A stretch of 64,000 nucleotides of DNA, taken from assembly GCA_027625915.1 (NCBI GenBank), contig JANTQA010000042.1, positions 3,050,001 through 3,114,000 on the forward strand. Reading direction: 5' to 3'. Both the position numbers and the translations under genes were made by a program. Below, one piece after another: positions 11,772 through 24,349 of this stretch. Positions within the stretch are counted from its first letter, which is position 1. Each line of letters begins with the position of its first letter. The notes below the pieces were generated by a model. The model had not been told where the DNA came from. It did not search any database and worked only from the letters and a program-made list of their open reading frames with translations. The DNA is from Anaeramoeba flamelloides (taxonomy: Eukaryota > Metamonada > Anaeramoebidae).

Positions 11772-13336
11772 AACAGCTGTAGAATAACCATTCTGGAAAA
11801 AAATTGTCAAATGGACAAAATTTGTCAAATTGTTTTTAACTGTAAAACAGTAACTAAAATCAAAAAATATTCAATTATTTTTTTACTTATTGTTCACTGA
11901 AACAAGAAGATATATGAAACTGAAATTCCCCCAAACTTGATTAATACATATTGTTAAAATCTTAAAGCCAATTCCACATAAATGAATAGAAAAACATGGC
12001 ATCAAAATATCCAAAAAAAAATCACTTTTACTAATGTTTACAATGAAATACCTTAATTTGAAATTTTAAAATGTAAAAATTTTGATTATGTGATATTTAT
12101 ATTTTTATTTTGATTACAATAATCAATTTTATTTTTGGAATTGGTTTTTGTTTTAATATTAACACAAAAAGGCATTAAAAAATAACTGAAAATGAGAGTG
12201 TTTACTTCTGTTTTACGATTAAAACTGATTTTACAATTTTTTTCAGTGAGGCAAGATCAAAATCTTATTGGTATTTGAAATTCAAATAGATAAATATTCA
12301 GACAGTAACCATATTACCAATCCTGGAATCATGTATTTCATTTGTGATTCTTAATACACCCAAAATATATCGAAAAAGTAAATAAAAAAAGAGGTCTAAC
12401 AAATACATAGAGATCACAGAAATTACAATTTATTTCTTTTCAAACTCAATTTCCAAAAGAAAGGAAAAGGAATACGAAGCAGTAATCTTACCAGTTTTTT
12501 ATTAAAAAACCAGAAAAGATCAATGTTTATATTTTTTTTCAAGGTAAGAAAGATAATTGAGAGCTATAAAGCATATTAAAAGAATAGAAAGATACTATAT
12601 ATAAAAGTGAGAAAGGGGGAAAAAATATAGGGGAAGATGAGGAAGTTTTGGAAATTATTATTCTTTCAAGTTTCTCAATAGATCTTTTCACTCAAAACTC
12701 AGAGAGTAGAAATGACGCAAATTATCGATTTTTTGAACATTTATTTCATAGTAGGAACTTATGGTTAATTAGAGAAGACAAACACAATTATCACTTTTCT
12801 TCTTTTAAAAAAATAATATTGGTTAAAGTTGTTTTTGGAAACAGTATTCATTTTTTTGGTTCTTTGTTGCTCATACTTTACACTTGTGAAAAATTTTATT
12901 TTCCAAAATAATTTTTGCTTTTATTTGACACAAACCTTTTGTTTTGAGTGAACTCAATTTAAAATTTAAAAATTATTGAAAGTATCCTTTTCAAAATTCA
13001 ACACATTTACCCTCACACTTTTCAAAATTACTTTTAAATTTTTTTCCATTCAAAGTCCCTTCTTATCAAATAGAATGCACTTGTAGAAAATGTTTTTACA
13101 AATTGAGTCCCGAGAGTTTCTTGGAATTTAGTTTCTCACAAAATTAGATTTCAGCAGAAACTGTTTTGTGTGATCTTTGAAAACTTTTATTTGTTGAAAA
13201 AATAACTTTTAACAACCCAAAACATGTATAAACGCTATCAATGGAAATTTTTAGAAATTACAAAGAAAGATCGACTGATTTTCTATATTTTAGTTTTTTT
13301 TACCCAAATTTTTTTCAAAGATAATAAAAAAAGAAA

Positions 13337-13368
<32 letters not shown>

Positions 13369-13449
13369 TAATAATTAAACGAACAATTAACATTTCCACA
13401 ATTTACTCACTTCTTCTCCACACATTCAACGCTTGGTAAACAGTAATTT
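11772..13449. other. 5' flank of the SAD-like kinase gene
   Basis: No confident gene. A reading frame at 12648-12911 (87 codons) has ordinary AT-rich composition and no recognisable features. The promoter and leader of the downstream kinase should be in the last few hundred bases, which are rich in short A and T tracts and contain the AAAAAG repeat. Confidence 0.4.
13327..13372. repeat. (AAAAAG)n microsatellite
   Basis: Tandem AAAAAG units followed by a pure A run, about 80-120 bp upstream of the kinase start codon, so in the probable leader or core promoter. A purine tract of this kind often excludes nucleosomes (general knowledge); any role here is inference. Confidence 0.8.
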
Positions 13450-16400
13450 ATGGCCAAAAACATTGGTCCTTTTCGGATTGGAAAAGCAATTGGTTCAGGT
13501 GCAACAGGGAAAGTGAAGCTTGCCTTCCACAAGGACACCGGAGAAAGGGTAGCGATCAAAATTGTTCACAAAAGGGTCCTAACCTCGACAGATCCAAGGG
13601 AAAGTGTCGGAAGGGCCAGGATAGAAAAGGAAATGGCAACTCTTGAGCTCATGGATCATCCCAATGTTTTAAAACTAATCCGCTCTTTTGTGGCAGACAA
13701 ATATTTATTTCTAATCACAGAATATTTTGAAAATGGGGATTTGTTTAGCTTTATAGAGAACAGAAAGTGTGTTAACCACCACCAATCCCTTGCATTCTTT
13801 CAACAACTCATCTTTGGTTTGGATTATTTGCATCAAATGGGGATCTGTCATAGGTAAATAAACTTTTTCACAGAATTTTTATTTTTATTTTTTTTTCTCT
13901 ATATTTTTTGTGAGTTTTTTATTTATTTTATTTTTCTGGAAAAAATTTGTTTTGGTGTATAATAGAAACCTGGAAACAAGAACTAAACCAGGAACAAACG
14001 TTTTGTCCTCAGACAAAATTGCTTACGCAAGAAATTTTTTTTTTTTTTATTACAGGCTTACTATCACAAGCAAGGACAACACGTTTTTTTTAATTTTTTT
14101 TTTTTTTTTTCTTCTACTCAACCTACTCAACTTAAAGTTTTCCAACCACACACAAAAACAAAATCAAACTCAATACTGATTTTCTTTTGTCTTTTAACCG
14201 AATGCAAGATTTTTTATTTTTAAATTTTTTTTTTAAAAAAAAAAAGTATCTTGTCTTTGAATGTGGAATGAAAACAGAACACCACAAAAGATGAATTTAC
14301 ACACTTTGATTGAAGAATTTTTTGCCTCAAAAAAACGATCAGTGATTTACTCTACACCAAAATTTTTAACCTCAAAAAACTTTTTAAAAACAAAATTCAA
14401 GTTTAATTGAACTTTTGTGAAATTCAACAAAATTTTCAAGATAACTAACTCCCTGTTTTTCTGCTTTCTTTATTGCTATTATGAATTTTCCAAACGACAA
14501 AAATTACACTTTTTACTGTTTTAACCAAACTCATTTTACATTTCAAATTCTTTATTTACAACCAAAAAAAATCACCAAAAGGCACAAAAATGTGTCTAAT
14601 GATCGTAGTTCTTTTTAAAGCTTCAAAACGATTGTTTTCTGTTGTACAAAAAAAGAGAAGACATTAAAAAAAGTGTGAATTTTCTTTTTTCAAAATACTG
14701 ATTCATTCAAAAATATTTAAGAAAATTTTTTAATTCAATTTCCATTTTTGTAATCAATAAACCCAACGAATAAAACAACTCAAGAGTAACATTCTGTACC
14801 AAGAAAAACCAATTTAACAAAGTTTCTTCACATTTTAACAAAGAGAATGCTTTATTGAAAGCTTGTGTAAAAAAAGTTGCTAAATGGAAAAAGAAGTAAA
14901 AACTTTTCGATATTTCTTTAAATTTATCAGTATAAGAAGGAACATTAGTAAAAATGATCCAAATCATCAGACTTTTTTAAAAGTTGATACAAATTCAAAT
15001 CAGGACTAATTCCTTTTATTTAACAAATGTGGTATCTAATTTAGATTTTCAAAATTTTAATTTCATCTCAAGATAATTAAAGTAAATTCACGTAAAAATC
15101 AACATACTTTTCATTTTGAAGTAAATCTTGAAAGAAGCTGGAAACGAAGAATTATCACTATTTTTTATCTTTGTCATTTTAAATGTTCTTTTAAAAATAA
15201 GTGATTATAGCTTTTGTAATTTGAATTGTATATCTATTATTTTGATCCTTAATGCTTAATCTTTATATTCAATGCTATTTTTTAATAATAATTCATTTTC
15301 TATTAAGAATTTCAATTAAAAATCGAAAATTTTCAAAAACTATCATTGTCATAATTGGTTTGCCTTAATAAGAATAAAGTTTTTGTCAATTACGTACAAA
15401 ATAATTATGATTAAATATTAAGGATTATTTCTGAAAAGTCGTAATTTATGAGATCTTAATTGTACGAAAAATGCGCTTTTTCCACGTTTTTGCTACTATT
15501 TACAATCAAAAAACAAGTATTTGATTTTTAAGACAATCACTATAAAGGATCTTGATGGAATTGAAATTAAGAAAAATCTAAATTAGATACCACATTTATT
15601 AAAACGCTTCAATCCTGATTCCCACTCTAATTAACTTTCAAAAAAAATTCTGGTGAATTTGATCATTTTTACTAATGTTCCCAATGGCCCAACTTCCATT
15701 TTTATAAAAAATTCTATAATAATGAACCAATTTTGATAAAGTTTTGATGTTTGATTTTATTATCCCAAATACTATTTGAAGTTTAAGAATAAAAAATGAT
15801 AGATCTATCATTTTTTCAAAATATTAATTAAAGATTTTTTATTGTAAAAATTAATCCAAGCCACCAATCTCAAAAAACATACAATAATTTTAATTCTTAG
15901 ATATCTGAAATAATTCATTTTATATATACCAAGTTAATTTCATAAAAGCCCAAGTCATTTTGAGTTTTTTATTTTACTAATAATTTGATTTTTAAATTTA
16001 TTTGTCAAATTAAAAACCATTTAAAAATCAAAAAGTCATTTTTGAAAAATAAAAAAAAATCAAAAGAAATACAAAATTTTCAAACAACGACAATAAAAAT
16101 AATCTCCAAAACTCATAACCAACAACAACTATAGCAACACACCCCGTTAAATATTGATTTAGTTTTAGAATATTTCAAAGATAAAGAGGAATTATTACCT
16201 AATGAAGAAATACTAAAAATTTTAAAATGTGAGTATAACTTTGTTTGGTGTTCTAAAAAAAGGTTCTCCACTTTAATGATCAACTCATTAAAGAGAAGAA
16301 ACTCACCCAAGAATTTTTCTCTTAATAAAAATAACAAATTGTTTCTAAACAGAGGAAAACTGAATCGAAATTTTGAATGGAGGTAGATTCAATTAAATTT

Positions 16401-19231
16401 TTAACATTTCAAAAAAAAAATTTCACACTTTTTTTAGTGTCTTCACTTTTTTATACAACAACAAAACTCTTCTTTAAAAAAAAAAAAAATAAATTTCTGA
16501 AATTTTAGAAAACCAAATTAAGTTTCAAATACTTCTAATGACTCAGATCAGACACTTTAATGGGTCTAGACTCTCTTTGAATCGGAATACACAGATTTAT
16601 TCACTTCAAAATTGACTCCTTATCATTTTCAGTCTAAATATTTCCAACAGTTAACCCTTAACAATAAAAATAAAAAAAAATACAAAAAATTGAGATTATT
16701 TTGCTTATTTTTGATTTTGAGTATGCCCAAATTTTTGGAATCGAGTTTATTTAAAAGTAATACTCCCAATTTTCTTGAATAATATGACAAAAAATGAATG
16801 TGTTCTTGTGAATAATTAAATATAAACACTTCAATTTAATGTGATAAATACATGTTAACTTTTTATTTATATAATTTTTTTTCAAACTCTATTTGTTTAA
16901 ATTTACACTTCAATAGAGATTTAAAACCTGAAAATTTGTTGCTGGATAAAAATTTTAACTTAAAAATAGCTGATTTTGGCATGTGTCATTTATTAAAAAA
17001 AGGAGAATATTTAACTTCTTTCTGTGGTACCACCCACTACGCGGCGCCCGAAGTTCTTTCGGTAATTAAAAACCCTCTTTTCTTTCTTTTTTTATTTTAT
17101 TTTCAGTATTTCCCTTTGAGATTCTCAATTTCCTTTTATCAATTTAAATCTCCGAAAACAAAAAAAAAAAAAATTGTCAAAAAAGAGGGTAAGTTATCAT
17201 GGCAAAAGAGCTGACGTATGGAGTTGTGGTGTTATTTTATATTTATTGCTTTGTGGCCGATTTCCATTTGCAGCACAAAAATCAAGAAAATTATTTGAGA
17301 AGGTTAAGAGGGGCCAATTTAAATGTCCAAAAAGCTTATCTTCAAACGAAAAGGATTTAATTCAAAAGATGTTAACTGTTGATCCACGAAAAAGAATAAG
17401 TCTCAAAGACATTAAACAGCACCCATGGTTCACGTCGAATTTTCCAGAGAATCTAATTTTACCACATATCAAGCCATTGGAGAAAATGAAAGTCAAAAAG
17501 CGAATTAAAAAAGTGGATCCTGATATTTTAAAAAAAATGAAATTTCTCGGATCACAATATTCAATCGAAGAACTCAAACAATTAATATTGCTCGATCAAA
17601 ACAATATTGAGAAAAAATTATATTATTTATATAAGAAACGAAAAAGGAAGAGAAAACAGTTTTGGTTTAAAATATCTAGATGTAATAAAAAAACCAATAA
17701 ACAAAATAGAAATCGGAAAAATAATCATAAAATAAATCATAATCATAAAAAGCAATTAAAAAATTTGACTAGCTTGGGTACAAAAAATAAAAAAATTAAA
17801 ATCAAGAAAATTAACTCTCTTCCACAGCCATTTATTTCAAAAAAATATAATACAACGCAATTAATAAACTCCAACCAAAGCCTATTGCTTCAAGATCAAA
17901 ACATGGAGACACAATGCCCAACAACAACACAGATAAATGGAACAAACAACACATCCTTAACCACATCAATACCAATCCCCTTTTTATCCAATTCATCATC
18001 ATCTTCACGCTCACCATCACCCTCGCAACAGATCGTATTCCCCATTCTTAATAATAACAATAACACCAATTTAATATCAGAAAACAATAAAGACAATTCA
18101 GCAAACAACGAAATCAATAACATAATCAACAACACCACCACCACTACCACTACCACCAGCAGCAGTAGCAAGAACAAAAACAATAATAACAGCAACAATA
18201 ACAACAGCAACAATAACAACATACAAACTATTCACTTTGAGCCAATAGAAGATTCGAATTTTAAAAACAAAAACATCAATAATAAAAGAATTATCAAAAA
18301 CAAAACACCATCTCCAGTTTTTTTTGATAAACATCAACCAATTTCAACAGAAACAACAAAATCAGCTTCATCATCAACGACAAAATTAAAACAAAAAAAA
18401 AAGCAAGATCAAAATAAAAAGACAAGGGAGAAAAATAATAATAAAAATAGCCAAACTATTAAAGCAGGTAGAGAATTTGGGTTGTTTGATAGCTTTCCAA
18501 GATTTAACCAAAACCCCAAAACAAAGACGAAGCCCAGATCAAAAACCAAACAAAAAACAAAAATACAAGGCAAAAATAAAAATAAAACTACAACCATGCC
18601 TACTACTACGACTAGAACCACTACCAGAACTACGACTATGAGCCCTACTAAAATGAAATCAAAATCAAAAAAAAAATCCAAACACCATAAGAATAATAAT
18701 AAAAATAGCAACAATCATGAAAATAGTAATAGTAATAGTAATAGTAATAGTAATGGTAATAGTAATAGCAATGGTAATAATCAGAATCCAAAGAAAAAAA
18801 CAAAAATCAAAATGAATTTGAAATTAATTCCGAAGCAACCACAAGATAACAAAAATAAGAAACCAAAAAAATTCTTTTCTACTAGCCCAGAGAATGAACA
18901 AATGATCTTTGATCCAAAACTAAATTTAAATTATTTATTAAAAAATAAAAAAATAAAATTTAAAGAAAACAGTAAAGAAATTACCATCCAATCTAAAAAA
19001 AATCTTACTAAAATACTGTTAAGAATCCAAAACGCCTTGACGTTATTGGAATTTAAATGGAGAATTCCGAACTTTTTTTTAATATTTGCTTCAAAAGATC
19101 AATTAAAAATGAAAATAAAAATAAAAGAATTATCAAATAATAAGAAAAATGTCAAATTTAGATTTAAAGGCGGACAATTTGAAGATTTTGAAATTATAAT
19201 GGCAAATATTTTAAGATATTTAAAAATTTAG
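13450..19231 (+). CDS. SAD/BRSK-like (AMPK-related) Ser/Thr protein kinase, three exons
   Basis: Exons 13450-13853, 16917-17061 and 17186-19231 join in phase (CATAG + A restores HRD) to give 864 residues ending in TAG. Donors are GTAAATAAAC and GTAATTAAA; acceptors are AATAG and AAAAG. The kinase domain spans about residues 8-265: glycine loop GSGATGKV (15-22), VAIK lysine 37, HRDLKPEN (134-141), DFG (154-156), APE (178-180) and HPWF (262-265). A UBA-like segment follows (about 294-335, [10 protein letters not shown]...[11 protein letters not shown]), as in BRSK/MARK kinases. A long Asn/Lys/Thr/Ser-rich linker leads to a KA1-like end (about 782-864, closing [17 protein letters not shown]) that would bind acidic lipids. 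The family controls polarity and cell-cycle decisions downstream of LKB1. The LKB1-site position just before FCG is Ser169, with Thr168 beside it, where relatives usually have Thr. The 864-residue length comes mostly from the linker. Function is inferred from domain order; the exact subfamily (BRSK, MARK or Nim1/Gin4) is less sure. Confidence 0.92.
14938..15688. mobile_element. inverted-repeat element inside the kinase intron
   Basis: Arms 14938-15075 and 15550-15688 are diverged inverted copies. Outer ends both read AACATTAGTAAAAATGATC inward, and inner parts share AATGTGGTATCTAATTTAGA. The ~470-bp centre has no coding potential. Probably a MITE or foldback element that inserted into the intron. 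Confidence 0.7.
15690..16260. repeat. old dispersed repeat, intron copy
   Basis: Matches the complement of 25890-27080 over several blocks: GATAAAGTTTTGATG...TTATCCCAAATACTA, TTAGATATCTGAAATAATTC, TCATTTTGAG...TTTTATTTTACT, and AATATTTCAAAGATAAAGAG...ATTATTACCTAATG. The other copy is about twice as long because of extra sequence. Similarity is roughly three quarters by eye. Confidence 0.55.
17062..17185 (+). other. intron 2 of the SAD-like kinase (124 nt)
   Basis: Phase-0 intron between EVLS (residues 180-183) and [12 protein letters not shown] (from 184), starting GTAATTAAAAACC and ending GTCAAAAAAG. The region is ambiguous because GAG|GGTAAG follows immediately, but only this acceptor keeps the kinase frame. 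Confidence 0.75.
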
Positions 19232-19640
19232 TACAAGAAATCCCAAAATTGTAATTTTAAAGAATGTTTTGAAATAATTTTATTAATTATTTTATTAATT
19301 TTTATATTTACTTTTCTCTTTCCTTTCGCTCTCGCTTTTGCATTTGCATTTGCTTTGGTTTTCTCTTTTCCCTTTTCTTTTCTTTTCTTTTCTTTTCCTC
19401 CATTTTGTTTTATTTTTATTATCTTTCTGACTGTTATTCTACCTTTTGTAACTCTTTTCAAACTCTTTTTTTTTTTTTTTTCTTTTTTTTCCTTCTTTTC
19501 TTCTCCCCTTTTTTTTGCTGTTATTATTATTTTATCTTAATAACATCGTTATTCAATTTTCTTTTTCTTTTTTATCTATTTGTTTTGTTTGTTTTTTCTT
19601 TTTATTATCATTTTTATATCTGTATTTGAATATTGCTTTT
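19232..19640. other. pyrimidine-rich 3' flank of the kinase gene
   Basis: Right after the TAG stop, a tract of CTTTTCT-type repeats (about 19312-19400) and long T/C runs continue to about 19640. Likely 3' UTR and terminator region. Frames on either strand here are Phe- or Lys-rich shadows of the tract. Confidence 0.5.
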
Positions 19641-21439
19641 TTTATTGACTATAAAAAATTAAAGACTATTAAAAAAAAAAAAAAATAATTAATAATTGTT
19701 TTATTATTTTTCTTTTGTTTTGGTATAAATTATAAAAATATTTTAATTTGTATTTGAATTTACTGGGAATATTTAATATTATTCACCCAATATATTTAAA
19801 AGGGTATAAAATTTTTATCACTGTGGATTTTGTATGGGAAATCACAATTTTCAGTTTAAAAAGACATATCAATTATTTTTCTTATCATTGTTTGATTTAA
19901 AGTTCTCTTTTGAGATCGTTACAAAAAATCCAATCGAAAATAAAGTGATAATAATCAATATCATCCATATCACGTTTAAAACACAACTTTTTAAATATAA
20001 TGAAGAAGAAAAAATTTCAAATTTAGACTCCAAAATTTGGATTTGAAGAAAATAATTTAAATTAAAAATGTAACTTGATCTGTAATTTTTTTATACTTTA
20101 AATTCCACTCAAAGTTTTTGCAAAAAAAATCTTAATGATTGAATTTGATTATTAATGGCTACTCAAAAAATGAGTGTTTAAATCACCTATGTAAATATAA
20201 AAACAAAAATTCCGGATTTTTACATTTTTTTGATTTTATCTTTTTTGTAAAGTTCTATTTCCTTTTTTTTAAAAAAAAAATTAGGAAAAAAATAAAGATC
20301 ACAAATAAAGAAAAAAATACATTGAATGACTTTAACATAAACAGAATTTTTACTTGGGATAGGATATTTAATACCTGAAATTCCAAACAAATTAGAACTA
20401 TAAACTTATAATTAAATTAATAATTTTTTCACACTTTGACTTTTTTATTTTTTTCCTTTTTGTTTTTTTTTTGATACATAATTGTTTTGAAATGTTTTTT
20501 TATAACAAGACCCCTAGTTGTAAAATAAATTTATGTAATTTTATCGGTTTCCAAATAAAAATATTTTTTTTTCTTTAATTTTTCTTTTACGAATTAAAAT
20601 TCCCTTTTGTTTCTTTTCTTTTCTTTTTAGAAAAAAATGTAAACATTATTTTATAGTGTTTGGTAAATACTTCTATTAATAAATCTAGTGATGATGAATT
20701 GTTCACCTTGTTTATACACGTTATTTATAATCAGTTCCACTTTAATTCACAAACTCTCGTGAAAAATAAGCCACCGAAACATTCTAAAGTAAGGTATATA
20801 TTTAAAACTGTTTGTTTACTTGGGTTATTATACCAGAATAAGAATAGGATATCTTAATTTGGGATTTATTTTGTACCTTAAATTTTGTCGAAAGTTTGTA
20901 CTTTAAAAGTTGAACTGAGGTTATTACTATAACTTTTGGATAAATACAGGAAAATATATATATATAGAATTTATTTGTTTTTTTTAAAGAAAAATTAATT
21001 ATAAAAACCACTCATTATCAAAGTCCTAAAATTTTTTATTATAATCTTGTAATTTCTGTTTAAATTATATTTTTCTCAGATGTAAACCCCTTTTTCCCCC
21101 CTTTTTTTTTTTTTTTTTTGTGTTTTTTGTTCTTTAGTGATACCAATTATAACATAAGAAAATATTAAAAAAATGGTTGATTGTTTTTTTTTTTTGAGAA
21201 GTAAAACTTATATTTTTTTCTTCATTCAAAAACATTTACAACTTGTTATTTACCTTGCATGTAAAAAAAAGTGGAAACAGGTGAATGGATTTCTCATTTG
21301 ATAAAAATATTAACCTCCGATTCAGTAACTTTTGAAAACAATAACATATTTTTAATATTACTGAACCAATTAGGATAAAAGTCAAATAATTTTTTTACGG
21401 AAAATATCCTAAAATAAATAAAAAGTGAATTCCAAAAAT
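19641..21439. other. no gene recognised; half MITE at 20845-20920
   Basis: AT-rich DNA with short frames of unremarkable composition. 20845-20920 is the right half of the family-A MITE (AATTTGGGATTTATTTTG, then AAAGTTTGTACTTTAAAAG and TTGAACTGAGG); its left half is missing. Long T runs and a C5T run (about 21088-21120) follow. Confidence 0.5.
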
Positions 21440-22060
21440 TTGGACATAGTTTAAACAGTTGAACTAATACAAATACTGCATTTTACATTCAAACTGGTAA
21501 TAATTTTTGTTTTACTTTCATTTCCTTTTTTCCATTTAGGGAATCTGTTTTGTTGGATTTGGAATTTTTTTTCAATGGCTGATAGAAGTATATTACTGAG
21601 TTTGTTAAATTGAAAACCAACTTACAATTAGTAGGTGGTATCTTATTATTTAATGGATCAATGATTGTGAATAGAATTTCAGCAGATGTAGCAATATATA
21701 TTTTTTTGTATTTATTTGATCATTTAGGTATACCAATTTTTATTATTTCATTTATTTTTTTTGTTTTATTTAGATTAAAAAAGAATTAAAGATAAAAACA
21801 CTGATACTAGGCAAATTTAACCAGGTTAAAGATGATTTTTTGAAAAAATCCAAAAGATTGGAATTCTTTTTTATCTATATTTGATTTTGGGTATGCAAAA
21901 ATTTGAGGATTGAGGTTTATTTTTATTATCAAAATATTTTTAATGTGTAAAAAGAATTGTTGATCAAAATAATTTTTTAGTTTTCTTTTAATTTGCTTAT
22001 AAAAATAGCCCTTAGGGTTACTATTTTTCATATTGAAACAAATTTATGCTAGATTTTTTG
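21440..22060 (+). repeat. GATCGATC-type dispersed repeat, copy 1
   Basis: Shares ordered blocks with 33100-33790, 35000-35620 and 56030-56800: an AACAGTTGAA-like start, a T-rich block ending TTTCATTTCC, GGGAATCTGTTTTG, a block with GATGGTTGATAG-like sequence, then GGTATCTTATTATTTAATGGATCAATGATTG (block runs about 21640-21670). This copy has lost the GATCGATC core to TGGATCAA. No conserved frame. Confidence 0.5.
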
Positions 22061-22089
22061 GAATGAAAAGTCTGAATATAAATGATTCA

Positions 22090-22275
22090 CATTTTCAAAT
22101 TATCTCAAAAAAACCTAGAACTCTTCACGAATAAAATAGAAAACTCAAAAAAAACCTAACGAAAATCAATATACCTTGCTTATAAAACAGAAAATCCCAA
22201 GAAAACCATGGCTGGGGGGGGGGTTAATCTAAGAAAAAATCTAGGCACTCTATAATACTTCCTGAAACTCTAAAA
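22090..22275. repeat. foldback-family fragment with a G10 run
   Basis: Contains AAAAAACCTAGAACTCTTCAC, ACTCAAAAAAAACCTAACG and TCTAGGCACTCTA, the standard blocks of the foldback family. Ten consecutive G at 22214-22223 replace the usual CTAACGGC-type junction; such a run is very rare in this window. Confidence 0.6.
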
Positions 22276-22928
22276 TGTTTTTAGAGTTTTATTATCATAG
22301 CTATAATTTGGACAAGATTATAGCTCCTTAGGCAAAATTAAATATCAAAAAATGTTTTTATTTTCAATTAACAAGATGCAAAAAAATTGCAATTGAAACA
22401 AAAGTTTAAAACATTTTTTTGACTTTTTTAGGATTTAAGAACAAAAACAGTTCGATTTTGAGAATGAATTTTTGAGAGTCCGTTGCCAAAATAAAACTTG
22501 ATAACAAATTTAAACCTTTTATCAAAATCAAAAGCGTTTTTTTTTTTTGTTATAGAAGACCTATACATCAATCGATAAAAGAAACCAACAATAAACCATA
22601 ATTAAATATGGCATTGATTTCTTAAATTTCTATTTTTCAAAAATAATTCTGAGAAATGAAAGATCAAATTGGAAAACTTCAATTGAAAAAAATAGAGTTA
22701 ATTTTGATAATTTTTATTCTCAAAAAAAAAACCAAAAAATTCAAAAAAATTAAGAATATAACTAAAAAATTTGAACAAATATCATAACTTTTTTAAAATT
22801 TACAAAAAAGATCAAGGGGATTAACTTTCAAAACTGATTTTAACTTAGATATACAATTAGGTAGTAAATTGGACGTTTCATTCAGAACAAGAAGAAAAAA
22901 AAGCACAGGATTATATTTTGAAATATTG
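22276..22928. other. no gene recognised
   Basis: AT-rich interval without a credible frame, RNA gene or repeat boundary that I could define. Confidence 0.35.
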
Positions 22929-23648
22929 ATTATAAACTATTTTCCAATCAAAGGGGCCCAGTTGTGATGAATTTAATACACGTGTTAAAAGGGTCTGCAT
23001 GGATATTAGAAGAAAAATTTTATTTTGGAAACTTTCAAAATTGAAATTATTTTTTCACATTTTTACACATTTTTGTTTTTTTTCGATTTTTTTTTTAAAA
23101 CCTAATTCAGTTGCAACATTTTTTTTTATTGCAAGATCAATAGTTACTTGGTAAAAATGTGTTATTCTAAGGTTATTGAAACCATGAAAATTATTGTTGA
23201 GAAATGATATTGATTTCTATTGGAATTTTATTCGATCTTTGATCTTGATATTTGATTAATAAATGTGAAAATTTTCACTTCATTTTCATTTCCTTTTTCA
23301 AATAGAGACCACAAATACCAACACACTTCGTTTGAGGACTTGATTTGTGAAAGAAAAGTATGAAAAATGAAGTGAATAATTGTTTCATATTTATTATTCA
23401 AATACCAAAAGAAGTTCAAAACGAACATCGTTGTTTTCTCAAGGTATCTAAGAATTTGAGTTTTTTAATTTTTTAAGAAAATCCATTGATTAATTAGTTA
23501 TCTTTCAGACATATATCAACAATTCTTTGATGTGTATTATTCTGCTTTATTTCTTATTTTTTCTTCAAAGGTCAATTATATAAAATAATTGAATTTGAAA
23601 AAAATGTTTTTTTTTTGGATTCCACTTTGACTGAAACAGAGTTTATTT
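22929..23648. mobile_element. ~0.72-kb TIR element (family D), copy 2
   Basis: Left end TATAAACTATTTTCCAATCA then AAGGGGCCCA; right end ACTTTGACTGAAACAGAG then TTTATT, its inverted partner. The interior is close to 32228-32938 in the same orientation (CACGTGTTAAAAGGGTCTGC, ATTGCAAGATCAATAGT, TTCGATCTTTGATCTTGATA) and inverted relative to 8520-9238. Confidence 0.8.
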
Positions 23649-23743
23649 GTTATGCACACATTATTTTGATCACTTTAATATTTTAATTTTTAACCAATTC
23701 AAAGACATTTAACACTGCTTTACTAATTGATTTTTTCGAGAGA

Positions 23744-24023
23744 CTTGAATTTGGAGCATTAATACTGATAAATTCCAATAAATTTAATAAAATTTTTAGT
23801 TCAATTCGCATTTTTTGTAATCTCTTATCTCAACTTTTAAAACAACTCAAGAGAAAGATTGTTTTGGAAGCACAACCAATTTAACAAAGTTTTATGAACA
23901 TTTAAACCAATAAAATGATTTGTTCAAAGCTTGTTTAAAAAAATTTATAAAAGGGAAAATGAAGTGAAAATTTTCTTCCATTAATTTGAATTTGTCAGTA
24001 TGATTTATGCTCCAAATTCAACA
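23744..24023. mobile_element. ~280-bp inverted-repeat element
   Basis: Left end TTGAATTTGGAGCATTAATA and right end the complement TATGCTCCAAATTCAA form terminal inverted repeats, each followed inward by TACTGATAAATT / AATTTGTCAGTA. The interior (ACCAATTTAACAAAGTTT and an AAAGCTTG block) matches 14740-14937 in kinase intron 1. Non-coding. Confidence 0.6.
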
Positions 24024-24349
24024 TACTTTTATTGTAGACTTCTCCTTTGTTGAGACTAATCTCTTGATCGATATAAACTTTTTTGTTAACAATAAGTTCA
24101 ATAAGTGTTTTGAAAAGAAAGCAGCTTCGTTAAAAAATTAGAAAGGTATCTAAAATAACAAAAACCAAAAGCTAGAAAAAATACAACAAAGCTTTTTTTA
24201 TCTTTATTTATTTATGTGTTAAAATATAAAAAACAATAAATTTTTCCAGTCATAATTTTATTAGTTGTGAGGCAAATTTCTTGTTCACAAGTCAGGTTTG
24301 GTGTTTAGCTTGTTTCAATTGAATTAAGATTTTGATTTTGATTTTGTTG

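Larger units (their letters stand above)
13854..16916 (+). other. 3.06-kb intron 1 of the SAD-like kinase, repeat-filled
   Basis: Splits the HRD codon pair (CAT AG | A). Parts: 14740-14937 resembles 23810-24005; 14938-15688 is a large inverted repeat; 15690-16260 matches 25890-27080 in inverted orientation. Reading frames within it look non-coding. The other introns that can be placed with confidence outside the kinases are about 100-430 nt, so insertions probably account for most of the length. Confidence 0.85.

Noticed and set aside
13224-13439. 71-codon frame just before the kinase
   Set aside because: Composed mostly of the AAAAAG repeat and T/A tracts; upstream flank rather than a gene.
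13854-16916. An independent gene inside the kinase intron
   Set aside because: Frames there are short, AT-rich and overlap inverted-repeat arms.
17832-18714. Leu/Val-rich minus-strand frames
   Set aside because: Complement of the Asn/Thr/Ser-rich kinase linker; they have no independent support.
23228-23428. 66-codon minus frame similar to one at 32543-32731
   Set aside because: The likeness is explained by both lying in family-D elements; copy 1 differs in frame and length, so there is no sign of selection on a protein.
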